From DATNBT01 sp964579765 (lineage in GTDB: Bacteria > Acidobacteriota > Vicinamibacteria > Vicinamibacterales > CAVVIG01): DNA of 12,678 bases. Below the pieces are notes generated by a model, which saw nothing but the letters and a program-made list of their open reading frames with translations, did not search any database and had not been told where the DNA came from. The stretch's first letter is position 1, and every line of letters starts with the position of its first letter. A program made the position numbers and the translations under genes. Of this stretch, positions 1 to 10,037 are shown one piece after another. The DNA lies in NCBI GenBank assembly GCA_964579765.1, contig CAZOIK010000128.1, positions 1 through 12,678 on the forward strand. The letters run 5' to 3'.

Positions 1-484
1 TCAGCAGGTTGTTCGACTTGATCAACGGGTTCACCGACGCCGGATGGTTGCGGACGATGTCCACCAGCGCGAGCGTGACGCCCTGCTCGTACGCGGAGGC
101 CGGTGGATCGACCTGGGGCTTGACGATCACCACGACCGACGGAGTGGGCGTCACGGCGGGATCGTAGGAAAGCTCGCCGACGCCCCGCGTGAGCAGGATG
201 CGGATGTACGCCTCGTTGCGGGGACCGGCGCCGAGCGCGGCCGCGTCCATCGTCTCTCGGCAGCGCGCGAGGAACTCCGCGTCGGTCATCGGGACAGGGA
301 GCATCAGCATGCGCGCCGAATTGCGCAGCCGCTGCATGTGCCGATCGAAGAGAAAGGGCCGGCCGTTGAAGGTGCGGAGCGTCTCGTAGACGCCTTCGCC
401 GTAGAGGAACCCGTGATCGAAGACCGAGATGACCGCGTGCTGACCGTCGCTCACGCGGCCGTTGACGTTGACCGTCGCCGACAC
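1..484 (-). CDS. Class IV aminotransferase (IlvE / D-amino-acid aminotransferase / PabC-like), C-terminus cut off by the window edge
   Basis: PLP-dependent fold-type IV enzyme, a family that transfers the amino group of branched-chain or D-amino acids, or cleaves aminodeoxychorismate. 161 residues are visible of the usual 280-300. The family signature FDHGFLYGEGVYETLR lies at residues 22-37, followed by FDRHMQRL (46-53), EAYIRILLTRG (91-101) and IKSNNLL (155-161). K156 in the last motif is the expected Schiff-base lysine. The reading frame is open to base 1, so the gene continues left. I chose the GTG at 484 because it gives the usual short lead (MSATVNVNGR) before the signature. The nearby ATG at 490 is out of frame, and there is no clear Shine-Dalgarno site. 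It is divergent from nnr. Family membership is secure, but the substrate cannot be decided from this half of the protein, so no symbol is given. Confidence 0.9.
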   Translation of the reverse strand, partial: MSATVNVNGRVSDGQHAVISVFDHGFLYGEGVYETLRTFNGRPFLFDRHMQRLRNSARMLMLPVPMTDAEFLARCRETMDAAALGAGPRNEAYIRILLTRGVGELSYDPAVTPTPSVVVIVKPQVDPPASAYEQGVTLALVDIVRNHPASVNPLIKSNNLL

Positions 485-563
485 GGCCCATAGAGTACCA
501 CGTGAGCCGGGCCTTTCCGCCGACGCCCTGGCGGCATTGTGGGTTAGGATCGGTTCCTCCTTT

Positions 564-581
564 CCTCCGCGTCCTCTGCGG
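564..581 (+). repeat. Degenerate 9-bp tandem repeat in the nnr leader
   Basis: Two adjacent copies, CCTCCGCGT (564-572) and CCTCTGCGG (573-581), match at 7 of 9 positions. They sit in a pyrimidine-rich stretch (about 554-580) immediately before the Shine-Dalgarno site of nnr. The pyrimidine-rich half could pair with the purine-rich GGAGAGG at 583-589, which may be chance. Function unknown. Confidence 0.35.
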
Positions 582-598
582 TGGAGAGGCTCATCACG

Positions 599-2182
599 AT
601 GCGAGTGCTCTCCGCCGCGCAGATGCGCGAAGCCGACCGCCGGACGATCGAAGACATCGGCATCCCGTCGCTCGTGCTCATGGAAAACGCCGGCCGCCAG
701 GTGGTGGCGGCCATGGAAGCGATTCACACGGATCTGCTCGATCGGCAGGTGGCCGTGCTGTGCGGGCGCGGCAACAACGGCGGCGACGGCTTCGTTGTCG
801 CGCGGACGCTCGTGCAGCGCGGCGTGGACGTGTCGGTGTTTCTCATCGGGCAGGTCGCCGACGTGCGCGGCGACGCGCGCGTCAACCTCGACATCCTGGG
901 CAGGCTCGGCCTCACGGTGGTCGAAGTCGCGGACGGGCAGGCGTGGGAACTGCACCTCTCCGAGGTCCGCGACTGCACGCTGATCGTGGACGCGATCTTC
1001 GGCACCGGCCTCAACGCGCCCGTCCGCGGCCTCATCGAGAGCGTCATCACCGACGTGAACGCCTCAGGCATCCCCGTCGTCGCCATCGACCTGCCGTCCG
1101 GGCTGTCGGCGGACTCCTGCGATCTGATCGGCGAGTCGATCGACGCGGGGACAACCGTCACGCTCGGCGCGCCGAAGCTGCCGCTGGTGCTGCCGCCAGC
1201 CGAAAACCGCGCCGGCGACATCGTCATCGCCGACATCGGCATTCCGGCCGACGTCATCGACGCGCTCGAGGGCCCGCGCGTCGAGCTGCTGACGCGCGCA
1301 GGCGTGCGCGAGCTGATCACGCCGCGCTCGCCCGACAGCCACAAGGGCGACTACGGACACGTCCTGCTGGTCGCCGGGTCGCTCGGCAAGACAGGGGCCG
1401 CACACCTGTCCGCGATGGGCGCGCTGCGAGCGGGCGCCGGGCTTGTCACGGTGGCGACACCCGCCGACTGTCTGCCGATTGTCGCCGCGCTGGCGCCGGA
1501 GTACATGACCGTGCCGCTGCGATCGGCGCACGACAACGGCCTCGACGTCGAGGCGGTCGATGCGCTGATCGAATTGGCGCGCGACGTCATCGCGATCGGT
1601 CCGGGGCTCGGCCAGGCGCCCGGCACGCGCCAGTTCGTCAAGGCGCTGGTCGATCGCGCGACGGCGCCGCTCGTCGTCGATGCCGACGGGCTGAACGCGT
1701 TCAGCAACGATCCCGACGCGCTGACCGGCCGCGAGGGGCGCGACGTCATCATCACGCCGCATCCGGGCGAGATGGCCCGGCTCGTCGGCATGTCAACCGA
1801 CGAAGTGCAGGCGAACCGCCTCGACATCGCGCGCAACTTCGCCGTCCAGCATCACGTGTACGTCGTCTTGAAAGGGCACCGCACGCTCATCGCCACGCCG
1901 GACGAGAAGGTGTTCATCAACCCGACCGGCAATGCCGGCATGGCGACCGGCGGCACCGGCGACGTGCTGACCGGCATGATCGCCGCGTGGCTCGGCCAGC
2001 TGCTCGACGCGGAAGCCGCGTGCAAGCTTGCTGTCTACCTGCACGGCATGGCTGGCGACCTCGCGGACGCGGACGAAAGCGACGTCTCGCTTGTCGCCAG
2101 CGACGTCGCCGCTCACGTCGGCGACGCGATTCAGGAGCTCACGGCGCGCCGCCGCGTTGTCAATCAGGGCAACAGTTCGTAG
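599..2182 (+). CDS. nnr: Bifunctional NAD(P)H-hydrate repair enzyme (epimerase + ADP-dependent dehydratase)
   Basis: Cytosolic metabolite-repair enzyme. Its N-terminal YjeF_N domain epimerises R-NAD(P)HX to the S form. Its C-terminal ribokinase-like domain dehydrates S-NAD(P)HX back to NAD(P)H using ADP. It has 527 residues, normal for the fused form. Epimerase domain, about 1-215: NNGGDG at 59-64, DAIFGTG at 131-137, DLPSG at 164-168. Dehydratase domain, about 230-520: HKGDYGHVLLVAGS at 248-261, GPGLG at 334-338, DADGLN at 361-366, TPHPGEM at 386-392, LKGHRT at 424-429, and the GNAGMATGGTGDVLTG nucleotide/catalytic loop at 444-459. All key motifs look intact. The ATG at 599 is preferred over an in-frame GTG at 581, because GGAGAGG (583-589) then serves as a Shine-Dalgarno site 9 bases upstream, and MRVLSAAQMREADR is the usual family start. 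It is first in a run with a DinB-family gene and tsaE. Confidence 0.96.
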   Translation: MRVLSAAQMREADRRTIEDIGIPSLVLMENAGRQVVAAMEAIHTDLLDRQVAVLCGRGNNGGDGFVVARTLVQRGVDVSVFLIGQVADVRGDARVNLDILGRLGLTVVEVADGQAWELHLSEVRDCTLIVDAIFGTGLNAPVRGLIESVITDVNASGIPVVAIDLPSGLSADSCDLIGESIDAGTTVTLGAPKLPLVLPPAENRAGDIVIADIGIPADVIDALEGPRVELLTRAGVRELITPRSPDSHKGDYGHVLLVAGSLGKTGAAHLSAMGALRAGAGLVTVATPADCLPIVAALAPEYMTVPLRSAHDNGLDVEAVDALIELARDVIAIGPGLGQAPGTRQFVKALVDRATAPLVVDADGLNAFSNDPDALTGREGRDVIITPHPGEMARLVGMSTDEVQANRLDIARNFAVQHHVYVVLKGHRTLIATPDEKVFINPTGNAGMATGGTGDVLTGMIAAWLGQLLDAEAACKLAVYLHGMAGDLADADESDVSLVASDVAAHVGDAIQELTARRRVVNQGNSS

Positions 2183-2214
2183 CGTCCGGCTCGGGTGGAC
2201 GTGAGGGGAAGGGC

Positions 2215-2823
2215 ATGGCCGACATCGATTACTTCCTGCGTGAACACTCATTCGTGCACACCGAAGCCGTCGCCAAGTCACACACGATCAACATCGATCA
2301 CTATCTGCAGGGGCTGACGGATGCGCAGTTCAGAGTGCGTCCGCACGGATTGAACTCGATCGCGTGGATCCTGTGGCACGTGGCCCGCGTCGAGGACGCG
2401 TTCGTCAGCGGGCTGGTGATGCGGCGTCCGCAGCTGCTCGACGAGGGCGGCTGGCGCGCACGCTTCAACGCGGGGGAGGATGGGTTCGGCACGGGCATGT
2501 CCAAGGCTGACGTCGCCACCCTCTCCGACGGCATCGATCTTGAGGCCCTGCGCGCATACCGCGACGAGGTCGGCCGTCGAACCCGGACGATGGTCGTCGA
2601 ACTGAGCGAATCGGAGTGGACCGCGCCCATCGAGTCGGCCGATATCGAACAGGCCGCGGCCGCTGGCATTTTTTCGGCGGACGTCGCCGCCAGGCTCGCC
2701 GGATTCCTGCCGGGCCGACCGCGAGAGTCGGCACTGTTCTGGTGGGGACTCAATCACACGCTCGTCCACATCGGTCAGGTGTCGATGCTCCAGGGCGTCG
2801 TGAGGACCCCGGCCGCCGCGTGA
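2215..2823 (+). CDS. DinB-family (DinB_2 / YfiT-like) metal-binding protein
   Basis: 202-residue cytosolic protein predicted to fold as the DinB four-helix bundle. The three family metal ligands are visible: H55 in ILWHVARVED, and H181 and H185 in NHTLVHIGQ, the HxxxH signature near the C-terminus. Members whose role is known are often thiol-dependent S-transferases that use bacillithiol, mycothiol or similar, or metal hydrolases. Nothing here identifies the substrate. The ATG at 2215 has GAGGGG (2203-2208) 6 bases upstream and lies 32 bases after the nnr stop. The stop overlaps the tsaE start, so it is probably translated together with both neighbours. The name comes from DNA-damage-inducible DinB of Bacillus subtilis, not from polymerase IV. 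Confidence 0.88.
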   Translation: MADIDYFLREHSFVHTEAVAKSHTINIDHYLQGLTDAQFRVRPHGLNSIAWILWHVARVEDAFVSGLVMRRPQLLDEGGWRARFNAGEDGFGTGMSKADVATLSDGIDLEALRAYRDEVGRRTRTMVVELSESEWTAPIESADIEQAAAAGIFSADVAARLAGFLPGRPRESALFWWGLNHTLVHIGQVSMLQGVVRTPAAA

Positions 2824-3230
2824 CGATCACGACACGTTCCGAGGCAGAAACGGCGGACGTCGGCCGCAGGCTCGCGGCGACGGTGGCCCCTGGATCGGTA
2901 CTGCTCCTCATCGGCGATCTTGGAGCGGGGAAGACCGCGCTCGTGCGCGGCCTGGCCGAAGGCCTCGGCGTCGCACCCGAAGAAGTCAGCAGCCCGACCT
3001 TCACGCTGATGCAGGAGTATCGCGGCGGGCGAGTGCCGCTGATTCACGTCGATCTCTACCGCCTCAACGACGCGCGTGAGATTGACGAGCTCGGCCTCGA
3101 GGAGCTGGGGCTGAACAGCGTGCTGGCGATCGAGTGGGCGGAGAAGCTGCCGCGCCCGATCGCGGATGCGGTCGCGGTCCGCATCGAGCACGGCGAGGGC
3201 GACGAGCGGCGGCTGACGATTACGCCGTAG
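2820..3230 (+). CDS. tsaE: tRNA threonylcarbamoyladenosine biosynthesis ATPase TsaE
   Basis: 136-residue P-loop ATPase that works with TsaB and TsaD to form t6A37 on ANN-decoding tRNAs. Walker A GDLGAGKT is at 32-39, the family motif SPTF at 58-61, HVDLYRL at 76-82, LGLEELGL at 91-98 and IEWAEKL at 104-110. This is the full expected set, and the length is slightly short but normal. The start is the GTG at 2820, whose last two bases lie within the TGA of the DinB-family gene (GTGA overlap). The nearest purine run, GAGGA at 2802-2806, is 13 bases away, so initiation probably depends on translational coupling. tsaB and tsaD are not in the window. Adjacency of nnr-type genes and tsaE is seen in several bacterial groups. 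Confidence 0.95.
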   Translation: MTITTRSEAETADVGRRLAATVAPGSVLLLIGDLGAGKTALVRGLAEGLGVAPEEVSSPTFTLMQEYRGGRVPLIHVDLYRLNDAREIDELGLEELGLNSVLAIEWAEKLPRPIADAVAVRIEHGEGDERRLTITP

Positions 3231-3234
3231 CGAT

Positions 3235-3269
3235 GTGGGGTCCGCGTTCCGCCTGAACGCGGACCCCAC
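3235..3269. terminator. Perfect 15-bp hairpin between convergent tsaE and guaB (possible bidirectional terminator)
   Basis: Left arm GTGGGGTCCGCGTTC (3235-3249), loop CGCCT (3250-3254), right arm GAACGCGGACCCCAC (3255-3269), with no mismatch. It starts 4 bases after the tsaE stop and ends 7 bases before the guaB stop, so it can form in transcripts from both sides. Neither side has a U-run, so it is not a classical intrinsic terminator. It could stop transcription in another way, protect 3' ends, or be one copy of a dispersed palindromic repeat. Confidence 0.6.
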
Positions 3270-3276
3270 CACGGCA

Positions 3277-4806
3277 CTACTCGGATCGATAGTTGGGCGC
3301 TTCCTTAGTAATCGCCACGTCGTGGACGTGGCTCTCGCGGAAGCCCGCGGGCGTGATGCGAATCAGCTTCGCGTCGCGCTGCAGGTGCGGGATGTCTTCG
3401 CAGCCGCAGTAGCCCATGCCGGCGCGCAGGCCGCCGACCAGCTGGTGAATCATCGCGGCGACGCTGCCTTTGTGCGCGACGCGGCCCTCGATGCCTTCCG
3501 GCACCAGCTTCTCGTGCGACTTCGACAGCACCGCCGAGCTCTCGAGGTCGAACTCGTCCTGGAAGTAGCGGTCGCGGCTGCCGCGGCGCATCGCGCCGAT
3601 CGATCCCATGCCGCGGTACTCCTTGAAGCTGCGTCCCTGGAAGAGAATCAGCTCGCCCGGGCTCTCGTCGGTGCCCGCGAACAGGTTGCCGACCATCGTC
3701 GAGCTCGCGCCCACGGCCAGCGCTTTGACGATGTCGCCGGAGAAGCGGATGCCGCCGTCGGCGATGATCGGGATGCCGCGGCGCTCGGCGGCCCTCGCGC
3801 AGTCCATGACCGCGGAGATCATCGGGACGCCGATGCCGGCCACGACCCGCGTCGTGCAGATCGAGCCGGCGCCGATGCCGACCTTCACCGCGTCCACGCC
3901 TTCGTCGATGAGCGCCAGCGTCGCCTCCCCGGTGGCGACGTTGCCGGCGATGAGATCGACGTTGGGGAACTTGAGCCGGATCCGCCGCACCATGTCCATG
4001 ACGAGCTGCGAATGGCCGTGCGCCGTGTCGACGACGATGACATCGACGTTGGCGGCGACCAGCGCCTCGGCGCGCTCGACCGTGTCCTTCGCGACGCCCA
4101 CGGCCGCGCCGCAGCGCAGCCGGCCGAGCGAGTCTTTCGACGCGTTCGGGTATTTGACGGCCTTCTGGATGTCCTTGACGGTGATGAGCCCCTTCAGCCG
4201 GAACGCGTTGTCCACGACGAGGAGCTTCTCGACCTTATGCTGGTGCAGGATCTCGCGCGCGCCGTCGAGCGTCGTGCCGACCGGCACCGTGATCAGCCGG
4301 TCGCGCGTCATGATGTCGGCAATCGGCCGGTTGACGTTGGTCTCGAACCGCAGGTCGCGGTTCGTCAGGATGCCGACGAGCTTGCCTTCCTTGCTGCCGT
4401 CCTCGGTGATCGGCACGCCGGAGATGCTGTACTTCTTCATCAGCTCCAGCGCTTCGTAGATCTTGTTCGTCGGCGCGAGGGTGATCGGGTTGACGATCAT
4501 CCCGCTCTCCGACCGCTTCACGCGATCGACCTCCGACGCCTGCTCCTCGATCGAGAGGTTCTTGTGGATGACGCCGATGCCGCCCTGCTGCGCCATGGCA
4601 ATCGCGAGGCGCGACTCGGTGACGGTGTCCATGGCCGCGCTGACGAGCGGCACGTTCAAGCGGATGTGGCGGGTGAGGTTGGTGCTGACGTCCACCTGAT
4701 AGGGCAGCACGGTCGAGTGCTGCGGCACCAGCAGGATGTCGTCGAAGGTCAGGGCAGTGGCGAGGTCGGCGCCGATGGCGAGATCCGTGCTCGTTTTCAC
4801 ATCCAT
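3277..4806 (-). CDS. guaB: Inosine-5'-monophosphate dehydrogenase
   Basis: Oxidises IMP to XMP with NAD+, the committed step of guanine nucleotide synthesis, in the cytosol. 509 residues, full length. The TIM-barrel start LTFDDILLVPQHS is at 19-31. A tandem CBS-domain (Bateman) insert spans about 96-215, including VPITEDG and VKDIQ. The IMP and potassium loop GIGAGSICTTR (310-320) carries the catalytic Cys317. DGGIR is at 350-354 and GMGS at 399-402. The mobile flap region LVPEGIEGRV is at 434-443. The ATG at 4806 is 4 bases after the secA stop. AAGGGA about 11 bases upstream, inside the secA end, is a weak Shine-Dalgarno site, and coupling to secA is likely. The Bateman insert implies allosteric control by purine nucleotides, as is known for the family. 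Transcription ends at the hairpin shared with tsaE. Confidence 0.98.
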   Translation of the reverse strand: MDVKTSTDLAIGADLATALTFDDILLVPQHSTVLPYQVDVSTNLTRHIRLNVPLVSAAMDTVTESRLAIAMAQQGGIGVIHKNLSIEEQASEVDRVKRSESGMIVNPITLAPTNKIYEALELMKKYSISGVPITEDGSKEGKLVGILTNRDLRFETNVNRPIADIMTRDRLITVPVGTTLDGAREILHQHKVEKLLVVDNAFRLKGLITVKDIQKAVKYPNASKDSLGRLRCGAAVGVAKDTVERAEALVAANVDVIVVDTAHGHSQLVMDMVRRIRLKFPNVDLIAGNVATGEATLALIDEGVDAVKVGIGAGSICTTRVVAGIGVPMISAVMDCARAAERRGIPIIADGGIRFSGDIVKALAVGASSTMVGNLFAGTDESPGELILFQGRSFKEYRGMGSIGAMRRGSRDRYFQDEFDLESSAVLSKSHEKLVPEGIEGRVAHKGSVAAMIHQLVGGLRAGMGYCGCEDIPHLQRDAKLIRITPAGFRESHVHDVAITKEAPNYRSE

Positions 4807-4810
4807 AGGC

Positions 4811-7813
<3,003 letters not shown>

Positions 7814-7846
7814 CTACAGGCGCAACTACAGGTGGAGATTCTTACG

Positions 7847-7855
7847 ATTGTAGCA
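7847..7855 (-). promoter_or_regulatory. Candidate extended -10 promoter for secA-guaB
   Basis: The minus strand reads TGCTACAAT here: a TACAAT hexamer (5 of 6 to consensus) with the TGn extension. No convincing -35 box is found at 16-18 bases, as is usual for extended -10 promoters. Transcription would begin near 7840, leaving a leader of about 27 bases before the secA ATG at 7813. This is a motif match only. Confidence 0.4.
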
Positions 7856-7870
7856 GGTTACGACGCTTGA

Positions 7871-7921
7871 GTAGTGCAGGCCTTCAGGCCTGCATGGGCC
7901 GCGGACCTGCAGGTCCGCACT
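7871..7921. repeat. REP-like double palindrome between the M23 peptidase gene and secA
   Basis: A GTAG tetranucleotide (7871-7874) leads into palindrome 1, TGCAGGCC-TTCA-GGCCTGCA (7875-7894). After a 6-base spacer comes palindrome 2, GCGGACCTGCAGGTCCGC (7901-7918), an 18-base perfect palindrome. Short outer repeats AGTGC (7873-7877) and GCACT (7917-7921) bracket both, so the whole unit can also fold as a cruciform-like structure. It fills most of the 117-base gap after the M23 stop. The GTAG head followed by a palindrome matches the known layout of bacterial REP sequences mobilised by RAYT transposases, but no RAYT gene is in this window. It may also act as the 3' end signal of the M23 transcript. 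Confidence 0.6.
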
Positions 7922-7930
7922 GCAAGAAGG

Positions 7931-8857
7931 CTAGCGCGCGGCCGTGAGGAGCTGCAACGGGTTGATGAGCTGCCCGTTGGCGAGAATTTCGTAGTGCAGG
8001 TGAGAGCCGGTCGATCGGCCGGTCGAGCCGATGTAGCCGATGACGTCGCCGCGCTTGACGCGATCGCCGACCTTCACGTGGAAGGCGCTCAGGTGGCCGT
8101 AGCGCGTGCTCAGGCCGAATGCGTGCTTGAGGACGATGAGGTTGCCGTAATCGCCCGTATACGACGCGTTCTGAACCACGCCATCGGCCGTGGCGTAGAC
8201 GGGCTGTCCCTTCTCGGCGGAGATGTCGATGCCCGAGTGGTACGCCGGCTCGCCGGTGAGCGGATCGCTGCGTCCGCCGAAGAAGCTCGTGAGCGCGCCG
8301 TGCGTCGGCCAGATGGACGGCGTCGCGTTCGCGAGCTGCTCGCGCCGCTCGACGTCGCGGCGGACGAAGTTCAGGCGGCTCTCGAGGCCCTGGAGCAGAT
8401 CGCGCAGCGCGCCGAACGTGTCTTCGGGCGACGCGAAGGTCGTGGAGAAGACGCTCGAGGCGCTCGACAGCGGCTCGGTCTCGACCGGACCGCCGACCGC
8501 GCGCTGGCGCACGGCCGCGGGAAGCTTGGCCATCGCGCGCGCCGCGGCGGGGTCGAGCGTCGCCCGCGCGCCGAGCTCGTCGATCACGCCTTCAAGAGAC
8601 TGAATCTGCGACGTCAGCTCGCCGGTCGCGCTGCGATAGCTCGCGTTCTCGATCTGCAGCGCCGCGTTGGTCTGCTGCAGTTGATCGATTTCGTAGCGCG
8701 CGCTCCACTTGGCGCCGAGCCCGATGAGAATCGGCAGCGACGCCAGCACGGCCAGCGTGACGAGCAGCGGACGCAGGCTGAGCGTGAACCGGCGCACCAG
8801 GCCGTTGGCGCGGTCCGCCAGAATCACCGTGTAATGACGTTCGAACAGACGTCTCAC
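7931..8857 (-). CDS. Membrane-anchored M23 (LytM/NlpD-type) peptidase
   Basis: Predicted zinc endopeptidase that cuts peptidoglycan cross-links in the periplasm, or a regulator of such enzymes. 308 residues from the GTG at 8857. A basic N-terminus is followed by one membrane segment (about 29-48), then a coiled-coil-like stretch (about 52-95, YEIDQLQQTNAALQIENASY). The C-terminal M23 domain spans about 195-300. H207 and D211 (YHSGIDIS) and H288 match the zinc ligands. H255 (YGHLS) and H286 (SHLH) match the catalytic histidines, so the enzyme looks active. The frame stays open to a GTG at 9019. The extra 54 codons look non-coding in composition, with lower GC and no homology-like pattern, and VRRLFERHYTVIL resembles the normal start of this family. 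No good Shine-Dalgarno site precedes 8857. It lies upstream of secA on the same strand, separated by the REP-like element. Confidence 0.9.
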   Translation of the reverse strand: MRRLFERHYTVILADRANGLVRRFTLSLRPLLVTLAVLASLPILIGLGAKWSARYEIDQLQQTNAALQIENASYRSATGELTSQIQSLEGVIDELGARATLDPAAARAMAKLPAAVRQRAVGGPVETEPLSSASSVFSTTFASPEDTFGALRDLLQGLESRLNFVRRDVERREQLANATPSIWPTHGALTSFFGGRSDPLTGEPAYHSGIDISAEKGQPVYATADGVVQNASYTGDYGNLIVLKHAFGLSTRYGHLSAFHVKVGDRVKRGDVIGYIGSTGRSTGSHLHYEILANGQLINPLQLLTAAR

Positions 8858-9063
8858 AGTCCGATACTCAGTCCGTTGTGTGTCTATCGGCCCTATCGTA
8901 CGAGAACAAAAGGGGTTGGAGCGCAGTGACTCTATCACACGCGCTTTCGCGTACCAATCACAAATCTCGTGGCGAATAAGCAGCGAAAGCGCCCCGATGT
9001 ACGCGATCAGCAGGTCCACGCGCTGACGTCGAGCAAGTCAGACGCCAGCACGCCGGCAGAGGA

Positions 9064-9084
9064 CGCGGCCCTCACAGGGCCGCG
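9064..9084 (-). terminator. GC-rich hairpin after osmC
   Basis: CGCGGCCCT (9064-9072), loop CAC, AGGGCCGCG (9076-9084): a 9-bp perfect stem beginning 15 bases after the osmC stop. No U-run follows on the minus strand, so intrinsic termination is uncertain. Its position suggests it marks the end of the RND-osmC transcript. Confidence 0.45.
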
Positions 9085-9099
9085 CGACGAAGCGGGGAA

Positions 9100-9546
9100 C
9101 TACGCCGCGGCGTGCACCTCGACGATCTCCGCTTCCACGTGCACGGGCGTCCTCAGACTCGCCGTCACGAGGCACGCCTTCTCCGTTTTCGCGATCACGT
9201 GCGCGAGCTTCTCGCGATCGGAGCCCGGCGCGACGAGGACGCGCGGCCGCAGGACGATCTCCACGAACCGCGTCTCGCCGCCCTGGCGATCGACCGTTCC
9301 CTCCGCGTGCACGTTCATGTCGGCGAATTCCACGTGCGACGCGCGCGCCACGGCGCGAAACGTAAACAGGAAGCAGGCTTCGACCGACGCGAGGAACAAA
9401 TGTTCCGGACTCCACGCGTCGCCGGGACCGCCGAACTCACGCGGCGGTGCGGTCGGCAGAGTCGGACGGCCGACGCTGCGCAACTGCGCGTGGCCCTCCG
9501 GCCCGCCCGTCAACTGCACGTCATAGCGGTGGGGAAGAGGTTTCAT
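9100..9546 (-). CDS. OsmC/Ohr-family thiol peroxidase
   Basis: 148-residue cytosolic protein of the OsmC superfamily, which reduces organic and fatty-acid hydroperoxides through a pair of cysteines, with electrons usually from lipoylated proteins. Both redox cysteines are present: C58 in LASVEACFLFTF and C125 in TEKACLVTASL. The WSPEHLFLAS segment (45-54) is the usual substrate-pocket motif. It resembles OsmC-like (YhfA/general OsmC) members more than classical Ohr, so I give no symbol. The ATG at 9546 has GAGGT 4 bases upstream. That site lies in the 7-base gap and the end of the preceding secreted-protein gene, which implies one operon. A longer frame back to 9630 overlaps that gene and gives an N-terminus without family resemblance. 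A GC-rich hairpin follows the stop. Confidence 0.92.
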   Translation of the reverse strand: MKPLPHRYDVQLTGGPEGHAQLRSVGRPTLPTAPPREFGGPGDAWSPEHLFLASVEACFLFTFRAVARASHVEFADMNVHAEGTVDRQGGETRFVEIVLRPRVLVAPGSDREKLAHVIAKTEKACLVTASLRTPVHVEAEIVEVHAAA

Positions 9547-9553
9547 ACGGACC

Positions 9554-9997
9554 TCATGACTGTGAGCGGCGGCCGCGTCCGGACCAGACCGGAATGCCGT
9601 TGGCGTCGCGCAGCGTGATCGTCCGCTCACCTTTGGTGATCTCCCGCGCGACCACGACCTTCTGACCCGTCGTCGTCACCGACGAGCCGACGACCTTCAG
9701 ATCGTCGCCCTTCGCGAATTCGATCTTCTGATCCGTCAGCCACCAGCTCGGCCCGACGGCAATCTCCTGCACGCCGGCGTCGGTCTTCAGCATCAGGTGT
9801 GTACCGCCCATGCCACGACCGCGCTGCTGCGGCACGACGGCGTCCACCGTGCCCGTGACCGTGACCTCGGTCGCCTTGTCATAGTGCATCCCCATCCCCA
9901 TGCCGCGGCGACCTGCCGATTGCGCGGCGGCCAACGACGCGGCACAGGCGATCGCGAATCCGATCGCTGCGACTGTTGCGGTGTTTCTGATCGACAT
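9554..9997 (-). CDS. Small secreted OB-fold-like protein, function unknown
   Basis: 147 residues with a clear Sec signal peptide: a short basic start, a hydrophobic core at 7-23, and probable cleavage after SLAAA near residue 25. The mature protein begins with a Gly/Met run containing a His (RRGMGMGMHYD, 31-40). It then has a beta-rich segment: VTVTGTVDAV, HLMLKTDAGVQEIAVGP, SWWLTDQ (84-90), GDDLKVVGSSV, KVVVAREITKG, ITLRDANGIPVWSG. This pattern recalls small periplasmic OB-fold proteins (BOF/MamS-like) found in other environmental bacteria. That comparison is from memory and gives no biochemical role. The ATG at 9997 has AGGAG (10004-10008) 6 bases upstream, the best ribosome site in the window. 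Palindromes lie just upstream, and osmC follows after 7 bases. Met and His near the mature N-terminus could bind metal, but this is a guess. Confidence 0.75.
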   Translation of the reverse strand: MSIRNTATVAAIGFAIACAASLAAAQSAGRRGMGMGMHYDKATEVTVTGTVDAVVPQQRGRGMGGTHLMLKTDAGVQEIAVGPSWWLTDQKIEFAKGDDLKVVGSSVTTTGQKVVVAREITKGERTITLRDANGIPVWSGRGRRSQS

Positions 9998-10037
9998 GGA
10001 CTTCTCCTTCCGTGTCCCTCATGCCTCAAGTCCACAA

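Noticed and set aside
502..2214. 773-codon frame running through nnr into the DinB-family gene, suggesting a fusion
   Set aside because: The part before 2215 is an out-of-frame Arg-rich reading of nnr. The DinB-family protein has its own ATG and ribosome site at 2215.
7814..7846. Repeated CTACAGG (plus strand) just upstream of secA as a possible binding site
   Set aside because: Only two 7-base copies with no symmetry; too little to separate from chance.
8858..9019. 54-codon N-terminal extension of the M23 peptidase from a GTG at 9019
   Set aside because: Lower GC, no family resemblance and no ribosome site. The normal family start fits the GTG at 8857. The stretch is more likely the promoter region, though no convincing hexamers were found.
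9547..9630. Longer OsmC start at 9630
   Set aside because: It would overlap the end of the secreted-protein gene by 77 bases. The ATG at 9546 has a proper ribosome site and the usual family N-terminus.
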